A stretch of DNA of 42,776 nucleotides from an uncultured Chlorobiaceae bacterium (GCA_903915955.1 CAIWUU010000141.1:1-42776); one strand, 5' to 3'. Positions 1-9,172 are shown, counted from the stretch's first letter. Numbers and translations: made by a program. The notes: generated by a model from the letters alone, not told the origin.

Positions 1-60
1 GCAGAAAAATCGACAGCATCGACCGACCAAGTCAAGGGAAGACGTAAAAGGCTGTGGTAA
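1..60 (+). CDS. Possible 3' end of a plus-strand gene (partial)
   Basis: From the first base, the frame starting GCA GAA AAA reads 19 codons ending in several Lys/Arg residues and a TAA at 58-60. The short lysine/arginine-rich tail looks like the C-terminus of a protein that begins outside the window and converges on the big minus-strand operon. The stretch is too short to recognise a family, and a second frame is also open here, so this is a weak call. Confidence 0.2.
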   Translation, partial: AEKSTASTDQVKGRRKRLW

Positions 61-140
61 TGAGTGGTTAACTTCTGCATAAATTAAAATGCGTCATGAT
101 ACGCTTTTATTCCACCTTTCCACTATAATATTCCAAGAGC

Positions 141-172
141 CTCATTGAGTATATCTTGAGAGATTCAATGAG
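141..172 (-). terminator. Hairpin at the 3' end of the operon, possible terminator
   Basis: A perfect 8-bp inverted repeat (CTCATTGA at 141-148, TCAATGAG at 165-172) lies just 3' of the stop codon of the polymerase gene. The loop holds a second small ATCT/AGAT stem. No strong T-run follows on the minus strand, so it may act as a weak terminator or an mRNA 3'-end stabiliser rather than a classic intrinsic terminator. Confidence 0.35.
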
Positions 173-174
173 CA

Positions 175-1539
175 TCAAGTTTTAAAAAATCCATCAATAG
201 TGCCACGATATCGAGAATAAATGGTTACCGCTAAATGGAGTGAAAAAAGGGTAAGCGCGCCTGGATTTGCCGTTGCTTGCGGATAATGGATCAAAGAAGC
301 AAAAAACAAGACAGAAATAAGCGCGTTTGTCGCACAGAAGAGTGACCACGATTGCAATGATCCATCTGGATCGTCATCTACATTATAAAATTTCAGGACA
401 GGTAGGCATAAAGTTAACACCGCAATCACAAATATTATAAACCATATAAAACCACTGGTATACAGAATTTCAGCCAGCGCAAAATCACCTGTACGAAAAA
501 CGGCTCCACTTAAAACAGATTCTTTGGTGACACCAAATAATTGATTTGTTATACCCTGATTAAGCCAATTGAGAATGGGTAATCCATGTATGTAAAAATA
601 ATACTCCCGTGTAGACATGCTGGCAATAACTGCAATATCAGCCCCACTATACTGGAGGTCATCAACATTCCCCATATGCTCAATAACCCTATTATCATTG
701 ACCGATATTCTATCGAACAAACCGGAATAATTAATTAACAACGCCAATCCAATAAGAAGAATAATCGGAAAAATAAGTTTGATCCATTTTATTTTTTTTT
801 GTTTACCTAATGCATAAATCAGATAAGCTAAAAAAGCAAGTATAGTACCGGTAAAATTAGTAGTTATCAAATACATAAATATTGATAAATAAATCCATAA
901 ATTTCCATATTTTTCAACCTTATACTGTGGCATATATTTAAAGGCTATTATAAACCAAATGATTGCAAATAATGAAAGCATACCAGCAATTTGCGAACCC
1001 AATAAAATGCTGTTAAGTCCAGTGATATATGAAAAACCTATTGCCTGTAAAACATCAGCACCATTATAACCTTTATAACCAGGGGTCTCAGTAGAACGAA
1101 GCAGCATCACAAGATCTGACTGAAATCCGAGCATTACCATAATTAATTCAACCAGAAGAGTAACAATATAAAACTTATACAGTAATGTAATTCCATCCAA
1201 AAGATCATCGCCATCAATTCCTTTGTTAACTTTAAAAAATGCAGCAAACAGTGAGGCAAATATAATAACATAGCCGCCATTAGATAAAATAGCAAAACCA
1301 CGTCCTGTAACATATTGAAACACTAATATTATTAACAATAAGGGCAAATAATATCTGGTTAAATATGTTGATTTGTATTTTATTGTATTGAATCCGATTA
1401 TACATATAAAACCAACAGCAAATGCTGGTATATTGTATGTCCAGATATTTAAAAATGCTCCGATGATTGGGCATACACTTGCAAGAAATGTAATATATAT
1501 TGGTGTTTTATTAAGCTTTAAGCAACAAAAAGAACTCAT
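175..1539 (-). CDS. O-antigen polymerase/ligase-like membrane protein (Wzy-like)
   Basis: This 454-residue, highly hydrophobic protein has about ten to twelve predicted membrane segments and a large hydrophilic loop at roughly residues 285-350. That is the usual architecture of Wzy polymerases and O-antigen ligases, families with little sequence conservation. It would join lipid-linked repeat units in the inner membrane. It is the last gene of the minus-strand run, 11 bases after the preceding glycosyltransferase. The coding sequence is AT-rich compared with the rfb genes upstream. The assignment rests on topology and position only; polymerase and ligase cannot be told apart here. Confidence 0.65.
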   Translation of the reverse strand: MSSFCCLKLNKTPIYITFLASVCPIIGAFLNIWTYNIPAFAVGFICIIGFNTIKYKSTYLTRYYLPLLLIILVFQYVTGRGFAILSNGGYVIIFASLFAAFFKVNKGIDGDDLLDGITLLYKFYIVTLLVELIMVMLGFQSDLVMLLRSTETPGYKGYNGADVLQAIGFSYITGLNSILLGSQIAGMLSLFAIIWFIIAFKYMPQYKVEKYGNLWIYLSIFMYLITTNFTGTILAFLAYLIYALGKQKKIKWIKLIFPIILLIGLALLINYSGLFDRISVNDNRVIEHMGNVDDLQYSGADIAVIASMSTREYYFYIHGLPILNWLNQGITNQLFGVTKESVLSGAVFRTGDFALAEILYTSGFIWFIIFVIAVLTLCLPVLKFYNVDDDPDGSLQSWSLFCATNALISVLFFASLIHYPQATANPGALTLFSLHLAVTIYSRYRGTIDGFFKT

Positions 1540-1550
1540 AAGATACGTAA

Positions 1551-2456
1551 TTACAATACCGCTTGCTTAAAAGTCTTTAAGCTCATTATTATATACAATA
1601 GTACCGACTTGATTTTGATATACAATTCACCATACTGTATACTGAACAGTAAATTTTTATTTGCTTTAGAAACCATTCCAGAGTTAAAATCATTAAGTGC
1701 AATAAAATACTTCGCAGTAGCGTTATAAATCAACTGCTCTTTTGGATTAAGTAAATATATAAATTCTTTACACGCATTGTGGAAAAGTATGTCTATGCTT
1801 TTTCGTGATCCACCCCCTGCGTGAAATAAATAGAATCCAAGATTGCGGGAAAGATAAAGAAAACCATCAGTTATTTTTGCTATCCGCATCCATGCATTGT
1901 AATCCTCAGCAGCTATCATATCGACACTCTCATCCATCCCGCCAATTTGGTTTATCAGGCAAGCACGGACCACCACCGAAGAGGTTGCTATAGGATTTCC
2001 TCGCAGCAAAAGGTCCTTCAAAACCGGTTTAGTGATCTTACGGCTTTTTACATGCCTTCTGTACAACCGCGCAGGTGGTTCTCTGACTATTTCCAGATCG
2101 TGATATACCAAATCAACGGTCTCATTAATTGCGGCAAAACAAACTTCCAGCTTATCCGACCTCCACCAGTCATCCGAATCCAGAAAAGCAATCCATTCAC
2201 CCTTTGCAGCACGAATCCCGGCATTTCTTGATGCGGCAATCACACCATTGTTATGAATTTTAAAATAGGCAATGCGTGGGTCAGAAAATCCGGAAATCAC
2301 CTCATCAGTGTGGTCTGTCGAATGGTTGTCAACAATGATTGCTTCCCAATTCACAAAAGTTTGATCAAGAAGTGACTGCAGTGCACGACCCAGATATCGG
2401 GCATGATTATAGCTTGGAATAACCACTGAAACTAATGGCGTGGTATAATCATTCAT
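1551..2456 (-). CDS. Family 2 glycosyltransferase
   Basis: The protein begins with the GT-A signature VSVVIPSYN, followed by the nucleotide-binding IIVDNHSTD and the metal-binding FLDSDDWW (DxD). It would transfer a sugar from a nucleotide donor to the growing lipid-linked glycan on the cytoplasmic face of the membrane. I chose the ATG at 2456 (301 aa). A longer form from a TTG at 2495 would overlap the preceding gene and add 13 residues lying before the normal GT2 start. The donor and linkage cannot be predicted. It sits between an unusual SDR gene and the polymerase gene. Confidence 0.85.
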   Translation of the reverse strand: MNDYTTPLVSVVIPSYNHARYLGRALQSLLDQTFVNWEAIIVDNHSTDHTDEVISGFSDPRIAYFKIHNNGVIAASRNAGIRAAKGEWIAFLDSDDWWRSDKLEVCFAAINETVDLVYHDLEIVREPPARLYRRHVKSRKITKPVLKDLLLRGNPIATSSVVVRACLINQIGGMDESVDMIAAEDYNAWMRIAKITDGFLYLSRNLGFYLFHAGGGSRKSIDILFHNACKEFIYLLNPKEQLIYNATAKYFIALNDFNSGMVSKANKNLLFSIQYGELYIKIKSVLLYIIMSLKTFKQAVL

Positions 2457-2467
2457 GCGTGAACAGG

Positions 2468-3415
2468 TTATAATCGAATGAATGAAGAATGACAAAAGCG
2501 TAACAGGCTGTCAATTTCTGCCGAGACATCCAGGCTTTCTGAGTTGATACCAAACGCTGCCAGGTTATCGGTTCGAAATGTGAATTCGGGATAATGCTCA
2601 TACAGAGTGGATTGTACACGCTGCAACTCCGGCTCAAAACCCAAAACCTGCGCACACCGTTGCTGAATCTGTTGGGTCATGGCAAGTAAAGATTGAGAAA
2701 CACCAGAACCAACGTTGCAGACCACCGATTGCCGGGATTGAGTATTGAGCGCAAGGGCTTCAACAACACGGCAAACTGAAGTCAGCCCGATAAAGTCCCT
2801 GTGTTGCAATCCGCTTGTCTGAAGCACCAGTTTGCGAGTTTCCACTGCCTGCTGGCACAAATCATTGACAAGCAACATCCAGCAATTAACCTCCTTTTGC
2901 ATCGGTGCACCAAAGGCATTGGACAAACGCACTACAATACCCTCCATTTGCGCTTGCTTGCTTGCACTTAAAACCGCTTGCTCACCGGCAAGATGCGATG
3001 TGGCATAAGGGTGAAGATTGCGTGGGCAGCTCTCCTCTGTAATTATGCCAACTAAAGGGCTGGCATAGACATGAGCTGTGGAAAAGTATATAAATCGCGC
3101 TACACCCGATCGAATCGCCGCCCACACCAGACGGGTAGTAGCGACTCCGTTAAAGGTCAGAGCAGAAACCGGATCCATCGCACACTCTTGCGCATTCATA
3201 CCAGCCGCATGAATGACCAGATCAACTCCTTTGCAGCATCGTTCAAGAGCAGAAGCATTATCCCATTCAATTTGCACCATTGCGGCTTGTGGCAGCCAAA
3301 AAGGTGCATGGCAGGCGTGGCGTGATCCAAGCATAATTTCATGCCCGCCCTCTGCCAGATGTACCGCCAAACGCCCACCCACAAAACCACAACCACCGAT
3401 AATCAATATGCGCAT
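2468..3415 (-). CDS. Extended SDR (NAD-dependent epimerase/dehydratase/reductase) with YxxxH
   Basis: This 315-aa protein has an N-terminal Rossmann motif (IIGGCGFVGG) and the SDR core, including FSTAHVYA. At the usual YxxxK site it reads Y137-A-T-S-H141, so the catalytic lysine is replaced by histidine. The position right after rfbF suggests it acts last in the CDP-sugar branch, perhaps as a 4-keto reductase on CDP-4-keto-6-deoxyhexose; that is inference. I chose the ATG at 3415, seven bases after the rfbF stop, because the Rossmann motif starts there. The upstream in-frame extension to 3511 lies inside rfbF and is spurious. Confidence 0.75.
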   Translation of the reverse strand: MRILIIGGCGFVGGRLAVHLAEGGHEIMLGSRHACHAPFWLPQAAMVQIEWDNASALERCCKGVDLVIHAAGMNAQECAMDPVSALTFNGVATTRLVWAAIRSGVARFIYFSTAHVYASPLVGIITEESCPRNLHPYATSHLAGEQAVLSASKQAQMEGIVVRLSNAFGAPMQKEVNCWMLLVNDLCQQAVETRKLVLQTSGLQHRDFIGLTSVCRVVEALALNTQSRQSVVCNVGSGVSQSLLAMTQQIQQRCAQVLGFEPELQRVQSTLYEHYPEFTFRTDNLAAFGINSESLDVSAEIDSLLRFCHSSFIRL

Positions 3416-3422
3416 GGTCAAA

Positions 3423-4184
3423 CTATTTTGCCCAGGGGGCTCCTTTTGCCCAAAGTGATTCGAGTAACTCATGGTCACGCTTGGTGTCCATGCAATGCCA
3501 AAAGCCTTCATGACGATAAGCCATCAACTCATTGGCCAGAGTAGCTTTTTCCAGTGGTTCTCGCTCTAACAGCGTACTGTCACCCGCGATTAAATCAAAG
3601 AAAGCGGGCTCAACCACAAAAAAACCACCATTAATCCAGCCATCATGCATCTGTGGTTTTTCCTGAAAACTTGCCACACGCGGCCCATCCATTTCCAGTT
3701 CGCCAAAACGGGCTGCTGGTCGAACGGCAGAAAGCGTAACCATCTTTCCATGACTGCGATGAAAGGCCAGCAATGCATCCAGATCAATGTCGGCGACACC
3801 ATCACCATAGGTAAGCATGCAGGTCTCATTGCCGATGAATGACTGCATCCGTTTTACACGCCCGCCAGTCATGGTGGCATCCCCTGTATTTACTAAAGTC
3901 ACTCGCCAGTCAACGGAATCAAACTGGTGAGAAGTCACACTGCCCGATGCAAGATCGACGGTAAAGTCAGCATTAAGAGCCCGGTAATTAAGGAAGTACT
4001 CCTTGATCACTTCCGCTTTATAACCCAGAGCAACATAAAAATCCTTATGCCCAAAGCGGGCATAGGTTTGCATAATGTGCCAGAGAATTGGTTTACCCCC
4101 AACCCGTACCATCGGTTTGGGAATGACATCAGTATATTCAGCCAAACGCGTCCCAAAACCACCCGCAAGGAGAATTACTTTCAT
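3423..4184 (-). CDS. rfbF: Glucose-1-phosphate cytidylyltransferase
   Basis: The enzyme makes CDP-glucose from CTP and glucose-1-phosphate, the entry step to CDP-linked 6-deoxy and 3,6-dideoxy sugars. The N-terminal nucleotidyltransferase signature LLAGGFGTRLAEYTDVIPKP, then GGKPILWHIM and the C-terminal part ending near FWHCMDTKRDHELLE, are typical of RfbF/DdhA. The 253-aa length fits the family. It is followed by an SDR and preceded by an RmlC-like cupin and by rfbG (CDP-glucose 4,6-dehydratase), its pathway partner. Confidence 0.93.
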   Translation of the reverse strand: MKVILLAGGFGTRLAEYTDVIPKPMVRVGGKPILWHIMQTYARFGHKDFYVALGYKAEVIKEYFLNYRALNADFTVDLASGSVTSHQFDSVDWRVTLVNTGDATMTGGRVKRMQSFIGNETCMLTYGDGVADIDLDALLAFHRSHGKMVTLSAVRPAARFGELEMDGPRVASFQEKPQMHDGWINGGFFVVEPAFFDLIAGDSTLLEREPLEKATLANELMAYRHEGFWHCMDTKRDHELLESLWAKGAPWAK

Positions 4185-4207
4185 AAAATCATATTAATAA
4201 TAACTCA

Positions 4208-4657
4208 TCATCGATGCTCCAATGCCCAGTTATAGGGAATCCTAGGGTCAGTAGGTGAGCGCCGCTCAAGCTCATCAGGACTATGTGGCAGAGTAGCACA
4301 ATTGGCGACAATTGATGCCGCTGTTCCAACACTTTTAAACCCATTCCAGATCATGGGCGGCACCGTTACCAACATATAATTTTCGGGTGAAATGAAAAAT
4401 TCCTGTACCTCACCGCGTGTTGGACTTTCAGGCCGATCATCAAATAGTACAAACTTGATCTCTCCGTAAATCACCGCATAATTTAAAGTCATCTCTTTAT
4501 GCAAATGCCAGGCTTTTACAACCCCAGGGTGAGTACAGGAGAAATATATCTCCCCAAATCTTGAAAATACAGGAGAATCTTCTCGCAGCATATGCATTAC
4601 CTTGCCTCTCTCATCAAATATTTGACGCAAGGGAGTCAATATAACACCATCTAGCAT
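4208..4657 (-). CDS. RmlC-like cupin, probable CDP-4-keto-6-deoxysugar epimerase
   Basis: This 149-aa cupin resembles the dTDP-4-dehydrorhamnose 3,5-epimerase-related group. The core runs through VVKAWHLHKEMTLNYAVIYGEIKFVLFD and VPPMIWNGFKSVG, with a His pair (WHLH) in the sugar pocket. It is shorter than true RmlC (about 180 aa) and I do not see RmlC's usual catalytic tyrosine context. Its place between rfbG and rfbF suggests epimerisation of CDP-4-keto-6-deoxyglucose at C3 and/or C5. The ATG overlaps the rfbG stop (TAG at 4651) and has a good GGAG ribosome site inside the end of rfbG, so translation is probably coupled. Confidence 0.75.
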   Translation of the reverse strand: MLDGVILTPLRQIFDERGKVMHMLREDSPVFSRFGEIYFSCTHPGVVKAWHLHKEMTLNYAVIYGEIKFVLFDDRPESPTRGEVQEFFISPENYMLVTVPPMIWNGFKSVGTAASIVANCATLPHSPDELERRSPTDPRIPYNWALEHR

Positions 4658-5730
4658 GCCAGCTCCGGAAAAAATTCAAGAATTTGGGTCCGGGTAAACT
4701 CTGCGACATTACCACCATTCATCATGCTTTTATACCAGAACGCTGTTGCTTCAAGCGTCTGCTGAACATGCCAGCGAGGATACCAGTCAAGATATTGATG
4801 TGCCTTGTCACAATTCAACTGCAGCAATCGTGCCTCATGTACCTGTGTTTGAGATTCTATAATTTCAATACGCCCCTTGCCCATATTCTCAATAATTACT
4901 TCAGCCACCTTCTGAACCGTACGCACCTCATGTGTAGAAGGGCCAAAATTCCATGAGCCTCCCCAACGACAAGGTTCTTCATAGAGACGTGCAGCCAGTA
5001 AAATATAGCCGGAAAGCGGTTCCAATACATGCTGCCAGGGACGCGTTGCCCCAGGATTACGCAATCGGATAGGCTCACCCGCCTGAATAGCCCGAATGCA
5101 GTCAGGAATAATACGATCTGTAGCCCAATCCCCTCCCCCAATCACATTGCCAGCTCTCACGGTAGCTGCACCTAAAGAGGGACGCTGTTTAAAAAATGAG
5201 CGCGCATAGGATGAAAAGACAATCTCAGCGGCAGCTTTTGATGCACTGTAAGGATCGCTGCCACCCAATTGATCATTTTCCCTGTATCCCCAAATCCACT
5301 CAACATTCTCGTAGCACTTGTCAGAAGTGACATAGACCAGTGATCGTACAGAATCACAACCACATACTGCGTTCAATAGATTAACTGAACCCATAACATT
5401 GGTTGAGAAGGTAGTAACAGGATCTTCATAAGAGGGCCTTACCAACGCCTGGGCAGCCAGATGAAATACAAATTCAGGTTGAAAGTCAGTCAGTGTAGTC
5501 GCAAGCAGTGAAGCATCACAGATATCACCGACGACATGTTTGATTTTTTTCTCAAGTCCGAGCAAATCAAAATGATTGACTTCAGTTACCGGACGCAACG
5601 CATACCCCATGACATCGGCGCCAGCTTCACAAAGTATTGATGCTAACCAGGAACCCTTAAAACCGGTATGACCAGTAATAAATACACGACGTCCGGCAAA
5701 TGATTTAAAGATCTCTTTCATATCTGTCAT
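4651..5730 (-). CDS. rfbG: CDP-glucose 4,6-dehydratase
   Basis: The protein converts CDP-glucose to CDP-4-keto-6-deoxyglucose with bound NAD. It shows the Rossmann motif VFITGHTGFKGSWLA, which is characteristic of RfbG, then HLAAQALVRPSYEDP, VTSDKCYEN and the catalytic YSASK. The C-terminal substrate domain includes RPWQHVLEPLSGY. Its 359 residues match the family. It overlaps the stop of the upstream GT4 gene by ATGA at 5727-5730 and the start of the downstream cupin gene. No RfbH-type 3-dehydratase is in the window, so the product is more likely a CDP-6-deoxyhexose than a 3,6-dideoxyhexose. Confidence 0.93.
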   Translation of the reverse strand: MTDMKEIFKSFAGRRVFITGHTGFKGSWLASILCEAGADVMGYALRPVTEVNHFDLLGLEKKIKHVVGDICDASLLATTLTDFQPEFVFHLAAQALVRPSYEDPVTTFSTNVMGSVNLLNAVCGCDSVRSLVYVTSDKCYENVEWIWGYRENDQLGGSDPYSASKAAAEIVFSSYARSFFKQRPSLGAATVRAGNVIGGGDWATDRIIPDCIRAIQAGEPIRLRNPGATRPWQHVLEPLSGYILLAARLYEEPCRWGGSWNFGPSTHEVRTVQKVAEVIIENMGKGRIEIIESQTQVHEARLLQLNCDKAHQYLDWYPRWHVQQTLEATAFWYKSMMNGGNVAEFTRTQILEFFPELAC

Positions 5731-6974
5731 TGCTGTTTCTCAATAAGTTTTTTATACATCACGCTATAATTATCCAGCGCTACCTTGCTGGTAAAATATG
5801 TGTTAAATCTGTTCAGGGCGGTTTTAGCCATAAGATTGCGAAGATCGGGTCGATCCATAAGAAGACCAATAGCATCTGCAAGCTGAGCGACATTACGTGG
5901 TTCACATAATAAACCTGTCTCACCATCAAGCACCTGCTCCGGTGTACCGGCAAGCCGGCTTGCTATAACAGGTTTACCCAAAGCCATAGCTTCCAGAATA
6001 ACATTAGGAAAATCCTCTTCCTGCACGGAAGGTAATATCAAAACATCCAAAGAGGCCATAAAATCTGATACATTTTCCTCATCACCAACAAATGTTATCC
6101 ATGACGAAATATTGTTACATGCAACAAATTCGGCAAGTTCCTGCCTCAAAGGCCCGTCTCCCTCTATCAATACCTTAAACTCATTTCCCTTAAATTTTTT
6201 TTCAGTAACCAGTTTTAATATTGAATCAAGTAAAACCTGATGCCCCTTTCTTGGTATTAATAAAGCTACCACACCGAACACAACACCATTGTAATCATCC
6301 AAACCAAGGCGCTTCCGGGTGGCCGATACCGAGCTTGTTGCACTGCGCAGGGTAATGCCGTTGTGAATCGCCGTAACCTGACTTGCAGGCAAATGTAACA
6401 CCTTTCTGAGCCGGGCGCTGGCCGCCAGTGAACCGGTGATAAACAGATCTACCGAACGAACCACGACTCTGTCAATGGGATAATCGAACCAGCGTGAATA
6501 TTGCCGATAGTCTACCGCCATATTGTTTACGACCATCAATACTTTTGGAATTGCCGCCCATTTACCGGCAATAGCCGCTGACCGTGCCGACATTGCTGCG
6601 GGATAACCACCGTTGTTGATATGCAGAATATCAGGCTTGATCTCTTTAAACAATCGATATAAAACGACGGCTTCATATACCAGTAACGGAGTGTTCAACA
6701 CCATGCGAAAAACTGCCATTGATATTTTACGTACCGGCAGAGGCAGGTATTCAGGCAGTTTACTGCCATCCGAAATATCAGGGAATTTTACAGGGTAAAT
6801 TGAGATATCTTTGTTAACCCTCCGTCTGAAGCCCTGTTCGTACTGCGCAGATTGAACATAGCTGAACGTTACCCGATGAGCGTGATGGAATTTTTCAGAA
6901 TTAAAAAAATTTGCCAGCATATTCTCACAGCCAGCAAAAAACTGGCATTCCGAGTGATAGTGAATGTTAAGCAT
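5727..6974 (-). CDS. Family 4 glycosyltransferase
   Basis: This GT-B fold protein (415 aa from the chosen ATG) has an N-terminal acceptor domain with ILHINNGGYPAA and a C-terminal donor domain with LIPRKGHQVLL, IEGDGPLR and the EX7E-type motif in PNVILEAMALGKPVIAS followed by GTPEQVLDGETGLL. It probably adds a sugar to the repeat unit in the cytoplasm. The ATG at 6974 overlaps the end of the previous SDR by 8 bases. A GTG at 6989 would add five residues and is less likely. The stop overlaps the rfbG start (ATGA). Confidence 0.88.
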   Translation of the reverse strand: MLNIHYHSECQFFAGCENMLANFFNSEKFHHAHRVTFSYVQSAQYEQGFRRRVNKDISIYPVKFPDISDGSKLPEYLPLPVRKISMAVFRMVLNTPLLVYEAVVLYRLFKEIKPDILHINNGGYPAAMSARSAAIAGKWAAIPKVLMVVNNMAVDYRQYSRWFDYPIDRVVVRSVDLFITGSLAASARLRKVLHLPASQVTAIHNGITLRSATSSVSATRKRLGLDDYNGVVFGVVALLIPRKGHQVLLDSILKLVTEKKFKGNEFKVLIEGDGPLRQELAEFVACNNISSWITFVGDEENVSDFMASLDVLILPSVQEEDFPNVILEAMALGKPVIASRLAGTPEQVLDGETGLLCEPRNVAQLADAIGLLMDRPDLRNLMAKTALNRFNTYFTSKVALDNYSVMYKKLIEKQQ

Positions 6975-7932
6975 GTCGGGTAAACGCACTCATTTCAGTA
7001 TAGAGCTTCTTACTGAAGTGAGTGATAGTATGTTGTAAACCATCCCCCAGCGAGGTACATGGTTTCCATTCGAGTAATTCAGTTGCCTTTTTAATATCGA
7101 CAGAATAAGCCATAGACTCATTGGTGCGATATTGTAATGCACCGTATTTTATGCGCATATTCGAATCTGAGCTGATTAGTTCTGCAACTGATAATGCAAT
7201 CTTTTTTACCTGATATGAGAGACCTGCACCAATATTAAAAATCTCACCATTCACATGGATATCTGCATAAAGAGCCTTTATGATTGCCTCAACCACATCA
7301 CCGACATAAACAAAATCACGAAACTGATCTCCTGATGTCATTGCAAACTCTTTTTTATGCAACAGGGTGTAAATCAATGATGATAAAAACATTTCGTTGC
7401 CCTGATTCGGTCCATAAATAACCGTCGGCCTTAAAACAACAGCAGGAAACTGACAAGAGTGGTACAACGCCAGCAAAAATTTTGTAACGGCCAATTTTGA
7501 AAGTCCATAGGTATTAACAGGTAGTTCCTGCTGGGTTTCATGATATGGAGAGGAGAGCGGCCCATATTCATCACATGAACCAAGAAAAACCAGTCTTTTG
7601 AAATTGGTGAGATTCAGGCAGGCTTCAGCTACATTAAGTGAAACCGTGATGTTGGTATCATAGGATACACGAAACTGTTTTCCTGCGTTTATTCTCTCTT
7701 TGGAGCCAGCCAGGTGAATCACAAAGTCTGGTTGCAGATCCGAAATAATATGTATTGTTTTTTTGCGATCAGCTAAATCAAGAACAATAGTCTCTCCCTC
7801 CGACTCTGTTTCATAATGTAACGAACGGACAAGGCGTGTAATTCTTGATCCTTTTATCTTCAAGGCATCGCATAAATGACGACCAACAAAACCATTGGCA
7901 CCTGTAATCAAAACATGACTACCATCAATCAT
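6967..7932 (-). CDS. NAD-dependent epimerase/dehydratase (extended SDR)
   Basis: This is a 321-aa extended SDR with HVLITGANGFVGRHL at the N-terminus, FLGSCDEYG and the catalytic YGLSK. RDFVYVGDVVEAI and the C-terminal part resemble nucleotide-sugar 4-epimerases and 4-reductases. The substrate is unknown. Since it sits just before the CDP-sugar genes it may supply a 4-keto reduction or a 4-epimerised sugar. It starts three bases after the stop of the preceding methyltransferase and overlaps the GT4 gene at its 3' end. Confidence 0.82.
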   Translation of the reverse strand: MIDGSHVLITGANGFVGRHLCDALKIKGSRITRLVRSLHYETESEGETIVLDLADRKKTIHIISDLQPDFVIHLAGSKERINAGKQFRVSYDTNITVSLNVAEACLNLTNFKRLVFLGSCDEYGPLSSPYHETQQELPVNTYGLSKLAVTKFLLALYHSCQFPAVVLRPTVIYGPNQGNEMFLSSLIYTLLHKKEFAMTSGDQFRDFVYVGDVVEAIIKALYADIHVNGEIFNIGAGLSYQVKKIALSVAELISSDSNMRIKYGALQYRTNESMAYSVDIKKATELLEWKPCTSLGDGLQHTITHFSKKLYTEMSAFTRHA

Positions 7933-7935
7933 TTT

Positions 7936-8637
7936 TTATTGCTTTTTTGCATGTGCTACGATATTTAGATATAACACGCCATTATCTGGAAATATTTTCG
8001 ATAAGAGTATAGAAATTAATTGAATAGGAAAACATACAAGTATTGCATACAAATATCCTATTCCCTTTATTTTTGGCATAAGATTATTTGTAATATATAC
8101 ATTTACAAGTATAGCTATAGTTTCCAGAGCAGATGTATCTTTTTTAATTGTTTTAACTTTTAGCCCTGATTGGACAAGAATGTCTATAACCCCATAACTT
8201 GTAAATCTATAATAATCATAAGGAACCTCATGTTCTGGGTATACAAAAGGAAGTGAAATAATAATACTTCCTCCTGTTTTAACGACTCGAGTCATTTCAG
8301 ATAAAACCATAGATGGATTTGAAAGATGCTCAAAGACTTGAGAAGAAAACACAATATCGAATGAATTATTATCGAATGGTATTGTTTTCCCATTATAAAA
8401 TACATCTGGTTTTTTTAACTCTTTTTGACGCCCAGAATCTTCAACATCTATACCAATGTAATTGCCATTTTTAAATAAATCCTCATATGGTCTATCGCCA
8501 CATCCAACATCAAGACATTTCGCTCCACTGAATATCAATGGAGATATTATTTCTTTTATAGAAGAACGTAATCTAATCCTTGTGAGAAATACTGGATCAG
8601 ATATACAGATTATGATTTGCTTAAGTTTTTTTTTCAT
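7936..8637 (-). CDS. Class I SAM-dependent methyltransferase
   Basis: This 233-aa protein has the SAM-binding motif AKCLDVGCGDRPYE near residue 40, then YIGIDVED and the motif IV region FDIVFSSQVFEHLSNP. VKTGGSIIISLP is the typical post-motif strand. The C-terminus has a hydrophobic stretch of about 25 residues that may anchor it to the membrane. It probably methylates a sugar of the glycan or its lipid-linked intermediate; the target is unknown. The gene is AT-rich and is closely linked to a second methyltransferase upstream. Confidence 0.8.
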   Translation of the reverse strand: MKKKLKQIIICISDPVFLTRIRLRSSIKEIISPLIFSGAKCLDVGCGDRPYEDLFKNGNYIGIDVEDSGRQKELKKPDVFYNGKTIPFDNNSFDIVFSSQVFEHLSNPSMVLSEMTRVVKTGGSIIISLPFVYPEHEVPYDYYRFTSYGVIDILVQSGLKVKTIKKDTSALETIAILVNVYITNNLMPKIKGIGYLYAILVCFPIQLISILLSKIFPDNGVLYLNIVAHAKKQ

Positions 8638-8641
8638 AAAC

Positions 8642-9169
8642 TCATACTTTTCTCAAGTAATATGTAATATCATCAAGTGGAAAAAGGTGACTTAAATATG
8701 TTTCATATCGATGCGGATATTTATTGGCAAAATTAACCAACATTCCCTTGAACCAGCTATTTGGAAGCGTTTCATTAAAAACAATTTTTTCAACGTTAAA
8801 CCTTGCCGCAGTATAGTCGTAACGCTGGCATATGATATGGTTAGGGTCGTAATAAGCAAATGAATCTACTGTAAAAAAGGTACTGTGTGTTGGATCGATA
8901 AATGCATATACTGATCGAAAATACGGGACTATCACCTTCACTATACTTCCGAGCTTACTTATCCGGTGCACCTCTTCCATAACCTGCATTGGATGATTTA
9001 AATGTTCCAAAACATTGTCAAGGTAAATCTCATCTACGGTATCACTGTTGAATGGATAGGGAAACAGATTCAAATCATGAATAACGTCAGCATTATGGCG
9101 ATCAGAATAATCAACACCAATAGCTCCCTCTCTTTTTTTCTTTCCGCACCCCAAGTCAAGTACTAACAT
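8642..9169 (-). CDS. Small SAM-dependent methyltransferase
   Basis: This 175-aa methyltransferase begins directly with the SAM motif VLDLGCGKKK and continues with GVDYSDRHNADVIHDLN and YLDNVLEHLNHPMQVMEEVHRI, the pattern of the Methyltransf_11 group often found in polysaccharide loci. It is shorter than the usual 230-250 residues, which is normal for this subgroup. It lies between a hexapeptide acyltransferase and another methyltransferase with spacings of three and four bases, so the three are co-translated modification genes. The substrate is unknown. Confidence 0.78.
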   Translation of the reverse strand: MLVLDLGCGKKKREGAIGVDYSDRHNADVIHDLNLFPYPFNSDTVDEIYLDNVLEHLNHPMQVMEEVHRISKLGSIVKVIVPYFRSVYAFIDPTHSTFFTVDSFAYYDPNHIICQRYDYTAARFNVEKIVFNETLPNSWFKGMLVNFANKYPHRYETYLSHLFPLDDITYYLRKV

Positions 9170-9172
9170 ATA

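Noticed and set aside
2457-2495. N-terminal extension of the GT2 gene to a TTG
   Set aside because: The extension overlaps the SDR gene and precedes the normal GT2 start; the ATG at 2456 fits the family.
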